Origin: Cryptomeria japonica
Lineage: Eukaryota > Streptophyta > Pinopsida > Cupressales > Cupressaceae
Reading direction: 5' to 3'
NCBI RefSeq assembly: GCF_030272615.1
Contig: NC_081406.1
Span: forward strand, 170,881,361-170,945,360
DNA: 64,000 bases
The notes below the pieces were generated by a model. That model had not been told where the DNA came from. It made no database searches and saw only the letters and a list, made by a program, of their open reading frames with translations. A program made the position numbers and the translations under genes. Below, piece after piece: positions 58,940 through 64,000 of the stretch (within the stretch, counting starts at the first letter, position 1; every line of letters begins with the position of its first letter).

Positions 58940-61900
58940 TTATTCCAGAAGTTCCAATAATTTGTAAAAGGCCTTCCCAACTCTTTCTCTTTTGCCGGAT
59001 GCTACTGTTGTTTTGTTTCCTGTGAGGTACCTGCCACCTGCAACTTTTGAAAATAATATACTTACCAGTTTCCTGTCTCCGCCATTTTCCTTCTCTTCCT
59101 CATAATACAAATATGAAACATCTGAATCACCTAAAATTTTGTAATGTTGCCACCCAGATGGAATCATCCGTTCATGCCCACCAGCTATACTGTCAAACGA
59201 CAAGAAGCGCCCACATAGAATCCCATCTACATCGGATGGCTTCTCAACCACAAGATCAGGAAACTCCAACTCCAAAGAGTTCACAATTGGCTCCTCCAAA
59301 CGGACCATAGCGCTACCTTGTATCCACATCTGTTTTGGACATTCCTACAAAACGTATTGTTTCCAACATATTAAGTTCTAAACATGAAAATTTACACAGT
59401 ACGAAAAACTCTGAATTCTGAAAAGTTTTTAATACCTTCCCCTCCATAGACTGAATACAAGGTTTTAGAGCTGATATAGTGTCACATTTGAACTCTACCT
59501 CTTTCAATCTTTCAACATTTCCCAAACTCTGTATACCTGGCACCTTCCACCAGGTCTTTATGTTTAGCCTCTCCAATGACTTGGCGTGTTCCAACCCTTC
59601 TATTTTTTTGACACGGGGGCAACCCAGCATTTCAAATCTCTTCAGCGAAGCCAAATTAACAAAGCTTGGGAGTTCTTCTATATGCAAACATCTACACATT
59701 TCCAGTTCCTCAAGGTTTATAAGACCATTAATACCCCTGACATTCTTCAGGGAATTGCAAGACGATATGTCTAGATTTTTGAGCGACAGTGGTAGTTTTT
59801 CAGGTAGTGAAGATAGCATTTCACAGTCATATAAATTTAGACCTGTCAGGTATATCAGCTGACTGAAAGAATCAGGCAACATCCTCAACTGTTTGCAACA
59901 ATTTAGAGTCAATTTTGTCAAGCCTTTCAAATTGCCAAAACCATTAGGTAGTGAAGATAGCATTTCACAGTAATTTAAATGTAGATCTGTCAGGTATATC
60001 AGCTGACTGAAAGAATCAGGCAACATCCTCAACTGTTTGCAACAATTCAGATTCAATGTTGTCAAGCTTTTCAAATTGCCAAAACCATTAGGTAGTGAAG
60101 ATAGCATTTCACAGTCATCTAAGTTTAGACCTGTTATCTGTAACAGCTGACTAAAAGAATCAGGCAACTTGCTCAACTGTGTGCACCAGGACAGATATAA
60201 ATTTCTTAAGCTTGTTAAATTGCCAAAACCATCAGGTAATGAAGATAGCATTTTACAACCTGATAAATCTAGATGTGTCAGGTGTATCAGCTGACTGAAA
60301 GAATCAGGCAACATCCTCAACTGTTCGCAATTATTTAGATTCAATGTTGTCAAGCTTTTCAAATTGCCAAAACCATTAGGTAGTGAAGATAGCATTTCAC
60401 AGTCAGATAAGCTTAGACGTGTTATCTGTAACAGCTGACTAAAAGAATCAGGCAACTTGCTCAACTGTGTGCACTTCCACAGACGTAAATCTCTTAAGCT
60501 TGTTAAATTGCCAAAACAAGGAGGTAGTGAAGATAGCATTGCAAATGATAAATTTAGAACTTCCAGGTGTATCAACTGACTGAAAGAATTAGGTAAAATG
60601 TTCAATCGCTTGCAATTAAACAGAATTAAACTCCTCAAGCTTGTTAAATTGCCAAAACCATGAGGTAATGAAGATAGCATTTCACAACCTTCTAAATCTA
60701 GATGTGTCAGGTGTATCAGCTGATCGAAAGAATCAGGCAACCTGACCAATTGCTTGCAGTACAATAGACTTAAACTCCTCAAGCTTGTTAAATTGTCAAA
60801 ACCATCAAGTAGCGAAGATAGACCATCACCACAAAACTCTTGACTTGATGTGCCACCATTAAGTAGCGAAGATAGACCATCACCACAAAACTCTTGACTT
60901 GATGTGCCACTAAAATCGGCGAAAAGCTTTCTCAGATGCTGAAGACGTCTTATTGAGCTTGGAATCCAATGCAATTTTTCGCAACATGTTAAAATAAGCT
61001 CACGCAATTGCAAAGGAGGCTGCAGGCAACCATTACTATATTCAATTCAATTCATAAAAGCATGAACTACAAATAAGTTTTGAAGTAATCTTCTTGAAAC
61101 ATGAAAACAAAGTACTTACATCTGCATTGTCCGGCCATAGTTCTTCCAACTCATAAGCTTTATGAAGCTCTAAAACCCTTAGATATTTTAATGTAAGCCA
61201 CGATGGAAATTTTTTTAGGGGAAAGAAATTCCAGCGAAGCCAAACAAGGTCTTCTGATAATGATGCGAATTCTTCCGTAAACTCGTTTCCAGCCACGGAA
61301 AGAATTTGCAATCCATTCGGTAATTTAAGTCGCTCACCTCGGCCGATTGGGTTTCCCATCAACTGATATGTGTACTCTTTGAATACCACAAAAGCATCTG
61401 CAGGTTGTATCCCTCGAATTGGCTTTATTTCCTGAATAAAAATATGAGACATAAAGAGATTGTCAATCAAACTCACTGAAAGCAGAGGCAAATATAAAGT
61501 CGAAAACAAGCAATATAAGAAATCAACCCCTTATTCATCTAACAAAAACGCAAATGGGGCAGCCACTTGTATTAATCTCACCGTGGAATGTTTCTTCATA
61601 TCATCAATCTTCTGTGAACACCAAAGACGACACGGTGAGTGTGTACTTGCAATCTCTCTTCCCATATCTCTAAGGTGATCATGCATCCTTATTCTGATTT
61701 CTGTCCAGTCGTTCCCTTTTTCTTCAACCAGCTCCACAAGACACTTATTCACGAGTGTTCGTAAACCTTCCATACCATTCCAACCCGATCCATCCCACAC
61801 TGCTATAGCTCTGTTTTTGTCTTCTCCAATAAAAAAACAAGCTACATCCAAGAAAATCTTTTTCTCTTCTTCATCCAGAGCATCATAGCTAACCCGTAGC

Positions 61901-63359
61901 CGTTGTTTGATCTCACTGGGTAATATCCATGAGATTTTGTTTAATAGGGATTTCCAGTCCTCTTCAGACTTCCTGCCATAGAACTGTGCACCCAATACCT
62001 TCAGTGACAGGGGTAAACCATTGCAAGCCTTTAAGGACTCTTCAACCAGAGATTCAAATCCTACGGGTGGAGAGGATTTCAAGAAAGCGTGCCAGCAGAA
62101 GAGCTGCTCGGCATGTAACGTGCTAAGTCCTGGCATTCTATAAATGCAGGAGTCAGAGAGACCCCATGATATGAGGACACCCAATTCCCGGGTTGTTACA
62201 ATAACCATACTTTTGGATCCAAGCTTGTCTTTGTTTGGCAATAAAGCATGCAGCTGGTCGATGTGATCCACGTCATCCAAAAGGATGAGCGCCCGATGAT
62301 CTCTCAAATAATTTGCAAGAACGACCTTGCCTTCATCTACATGGTCGAAGGACGAATGATGGGCACCGAGGTCAGCCAGAAGCTTTTTCTGCTTGTCTGG
62401 CAGAGCGTTTTTGGATGCTGCATCTCGCACGTCGAAAACAAAGCTGCCTCTTTCAAAGGAGGAGATGTTCCTGTTATACAGCTCTTTGGCCAACGTGGTT
62501 TTCCCACTACCTCCCATGCCCACGATCCCCTTGATTTTTACTCTCTCTTCTCTTGCAATTGATTCAAACTCTTGTACCAGCTTATCCAATCCAACAGGAC
62601 GATTGGCTACCCACAATGGACCTTTTTTCTTCGTGATCCTTAGAGCATCATTCATAATATTTTTCAAAACTGTTACCTCATCCCTAAACATTTTAAACCG
62701 AAAATAAAAATCAAAACAGAACACACTGTATTTCTTAAATACTTATGCCAGCAGAATAGAGCAAATGAGTGAGTTATAACACTTAACTATCGAAGATATG
62801 GAGAAAATAATACATACTTATTATTGCTGACTTCGTAGCCCTCCAGGAATGAACTCTGGAAGAGTGCCTCTTTCCATTCATCAAGCTGTTCTACCGTGAA
62901 TCTTATATTCTTTTCATGCCCTGCAAATGCTTTGGCATATTCTCCTTTTCCTGACTTAATCTTTTTCAGATCAGCGGGCTCAACATGATAGAAAATGGGA
63001 ACGATTTTTTTACCAGTTTTCAGAATGAAAGTTAGCTCGGCTAAACACCATGTGGATTTTGCATGGCCAGGAGAAAAAATAGCAATGTTAAGGGTAGAAC
63101 TAGATATGGCGTGTTGTATCTCTGGTGGAAAATTATCACCAGCCTCAAGGGATTCCACATCTAGAAAAACATGCAATCCCATGGACTGAAGTTTATCGTA
63201 GATGGTAGTGGCGAATGTGTATTTCACATCACGTCCATAGTGATTAATAAATATGTCCCATGGCTCCGTCGATTTAGGTGCAGAAGAATAAGATACAAGC
63301 GCTTCAAAAGCGTTTTCTGGTTGAGTTAGATTTTGCCTGGCTGTGGAAGAGGAAGCCAT
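58940..63359 (-). CDS. TIR-NBS-LRR (TNL) immune receptor, five exons
   Basis: Exons inferred from GT/AG sites that keep the frame: 63359-62818, 62683-61582, 61431-61120, 61019-59436 and 59344-58940, giving about 1314 residues. Exon 1 holds the TIR domain (about residues 34-165: WDIFINHYGRDVK, FLDVESLEAGD, STWCLAEL with the conserved Glu of TIR NADases). Exon 2 holds the NB-ARC: P-loop GMGGSGKTT (about 236-244), kinase-2 ALILLDDVD (311-319), RNBS-B VIVTTRE, GLPL (403-407), LDVACFFIG and MHD (514-516), all intact. Exons 3-4 hold a long LRR (LPDSF/GNLxSL pattern). Exon 5 codes a C-terminal post-LRR domain. The start is taken as MASSSTARQ (63359); ATGs at 63365 and 63413 are also in frame. By family, it senses pathogen effectors in the cytoplasm or nucleus and signals by TIR NAD cleavage. 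No break seen, so probably functional. Confidence 0.92.
59802..60806 (-). repeat. 144-bp tandem units in the LRR exon
   Basis: The phrase AGGTAGTGAAGATAGC (or near) recurs at 59802, 59946, 60090, 60234, 60378, 60522 and 60663, with AAGTAGCGAAGATAG at 60807. The spacings are 144 bp except one of 141. Each unit codes two LRRs (about 48 residues), alternating an SSLPxGFGNLxSL repeat with an LPDSFSQLxxL repeat. The copies are very similar, indicating recent unequal exchange inside the gene. Confidence 0.95.
60807..60914 (-). repeat. 54-bp in-frame tandem duplication near the LRR start
   Basis: AAGTAGCGAAGATAGACCAT starts at 60807 and 60861. It adds a second almost identical 18-residue GTSSQEFCGDGLSSLL(N/D)G block to the protein, ahead of the regular LRR array. 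The two copies are nearly identical, so the event is recent. Confidence 0.93.
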
Positions 63360-64000
63360 TTCCATTGATTTAAACTGATCCCAACAAAGAGAGAAGAAAG
63401 AAAGAGAGATCACGAAAAGGTTTCAGAACAAAAACAGAGGACAGAACTATGAGGAAGCGTATTGGGCAGAGTTTATGGGAATCGAGGGTTTAGTGCATTC
63501 AAAATGGTGTGTATGAAACAGCGTGAATGGGTAGCTTAATGAAGTGTATTAGTGGAGTAGATGACAGTTAGAGTGAAATTTACGCGAAGAGTGACAACGA
63601 CAATCCATAAAATCATGGAATCTTCTTGGAAATTAAAAAATAATTTTAGACTTTTTCAGAGGTAGCGTCAAGTTTACGCGAAGAATGATGTGGCTCGGAG
63701 AGCGAAATTATCGTCGTTCCGTGTTTCCACACTAATTATTAAAACTAGGTATTCACGCGTGGTTCGTATAAACTGTGAAGTCTATCTGTAATGGAAAAAA
63801 CATATCCTTTCCTTTTTTCTTTTATGTGCTGGGCTTATTTTAAATGGAATATTTTATTTCAGGAATTTGGTTTATAATTATATTATAATTTGATTTTATT
63901 ATTATTAATTTTTATAATAATATTTGATTCTTATTAGACTAGTACATTTATTTGTAGATATATATAGGTAAAGTACGTCAAAAGATATCATATTTGTTCA
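63360..64000 (-). other. upstream region of the TNL gene
   Basis: This is the 5' UTR and promoter side of the minus-strand TNL gene. A second upstream in-frame ATG lies at 63413. No TATA box or transcription start can be fixed. Beyond about 63800 the sequence is plain AT-rich. Confidence 0.4.

Noticed and set aside
59479-59862. 127-residue plus-strand ORF inside the TNL gene
   Set aside because: Antisense shadow of the LRR exon.
62248-62707. Three plus-strand ORFs of 73-104 residues opposite the NB-ARC exon
   Set aside because: Antisense shadows of a clearly conserved coding exon.
1-64000. CRISPR array, bacterial operon or phage content
   Set aside because: No regularly spaced repeats with unique spacers and no bacterial gene order; the tandem arrays are contiguous plant-type repeats.

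Overview
This is a gene-poor window of a large plant nuclear genome, most likely a conifer. Three things point that way: a five-exon TIR-NBS-LRR (TNL) gene with conifer-style TIR wording, a heavy load of decayed LTR retrotransposons, and AT-rich spacer with many TTAAATAAAT-type tracts like those of Cupressaceae and related conifers. The species cannot be fixed from the sequence alone. Only one gene looks intact and host-encoded: the TNL on the minus strand at 58940-63359. A second intact reading frame (39415-40662) lies inside a complete LTR element that has no polymerase.

Layout. (1) 1 to about 18550 is a visibly GC-richer mosaic with no long ORF. It carries about thirty copies of a short hairpin repeat (core like CCCTACTATTCTATGGG), a strongly diverged 3' part of a bacterial/organelle-type large-subunit rRNA on the minus strand (about 15925-16170), and broken Ty3/gypsy and Ty1/copia pieces. 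It reads like plant mitochondrial-type spacer, either inserted in the nucleus long ago or joined by an assembly error near 18550. (2) 18550-31270 is AT-rich: a broken hypothetical gene, two tandem-repeat arrays (about 270 bp x5 and 95 bp x3), a 4-kb decayed reading frame with a G-patch-like motif and coiled coil, and a decayed hAT-type transposase on the minus strand. (3) 31270-37903 is AT-rich spacer with short repeats and a GA microsatellite. (4) 37904-44534 is a structurally complete, probably young LTR retrotransposon: 1.25-1.30 kb LTRs, a near-perfect 5-bp target duplication, a tRNA-Asp-type primer site and a polypurine tract. It codes only for one 415-residue protein of unknown function. 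(5) 44535-50740 is spacer. (6) 50741-56260 is a 5'-truncated, decayed Ty1/copia element with its 3' LTR. (7) 56349-58447 holds a 101-bp tandem array and a 5S rRNA-derived sequence. (8) 58940-63359 is the TNL immune receptor, whose LRR exon is built from seven 144-bp units.

A theme across the decayed elements is that in-frame stops sit where CAA, CAG or CGA would be expected, and catalytic Asp residues read as Asn. This is the C-to-T/G-to-A footprint expected from deamination of methylated cytosines in silenced elements. The most unusual items are the pol-less LTR element with its intact novel ORF, the G-patch/coiled-coil decayed gene, and the hairpin-repeat family in the first block, including a copy that sits inside a gypsy integrase.
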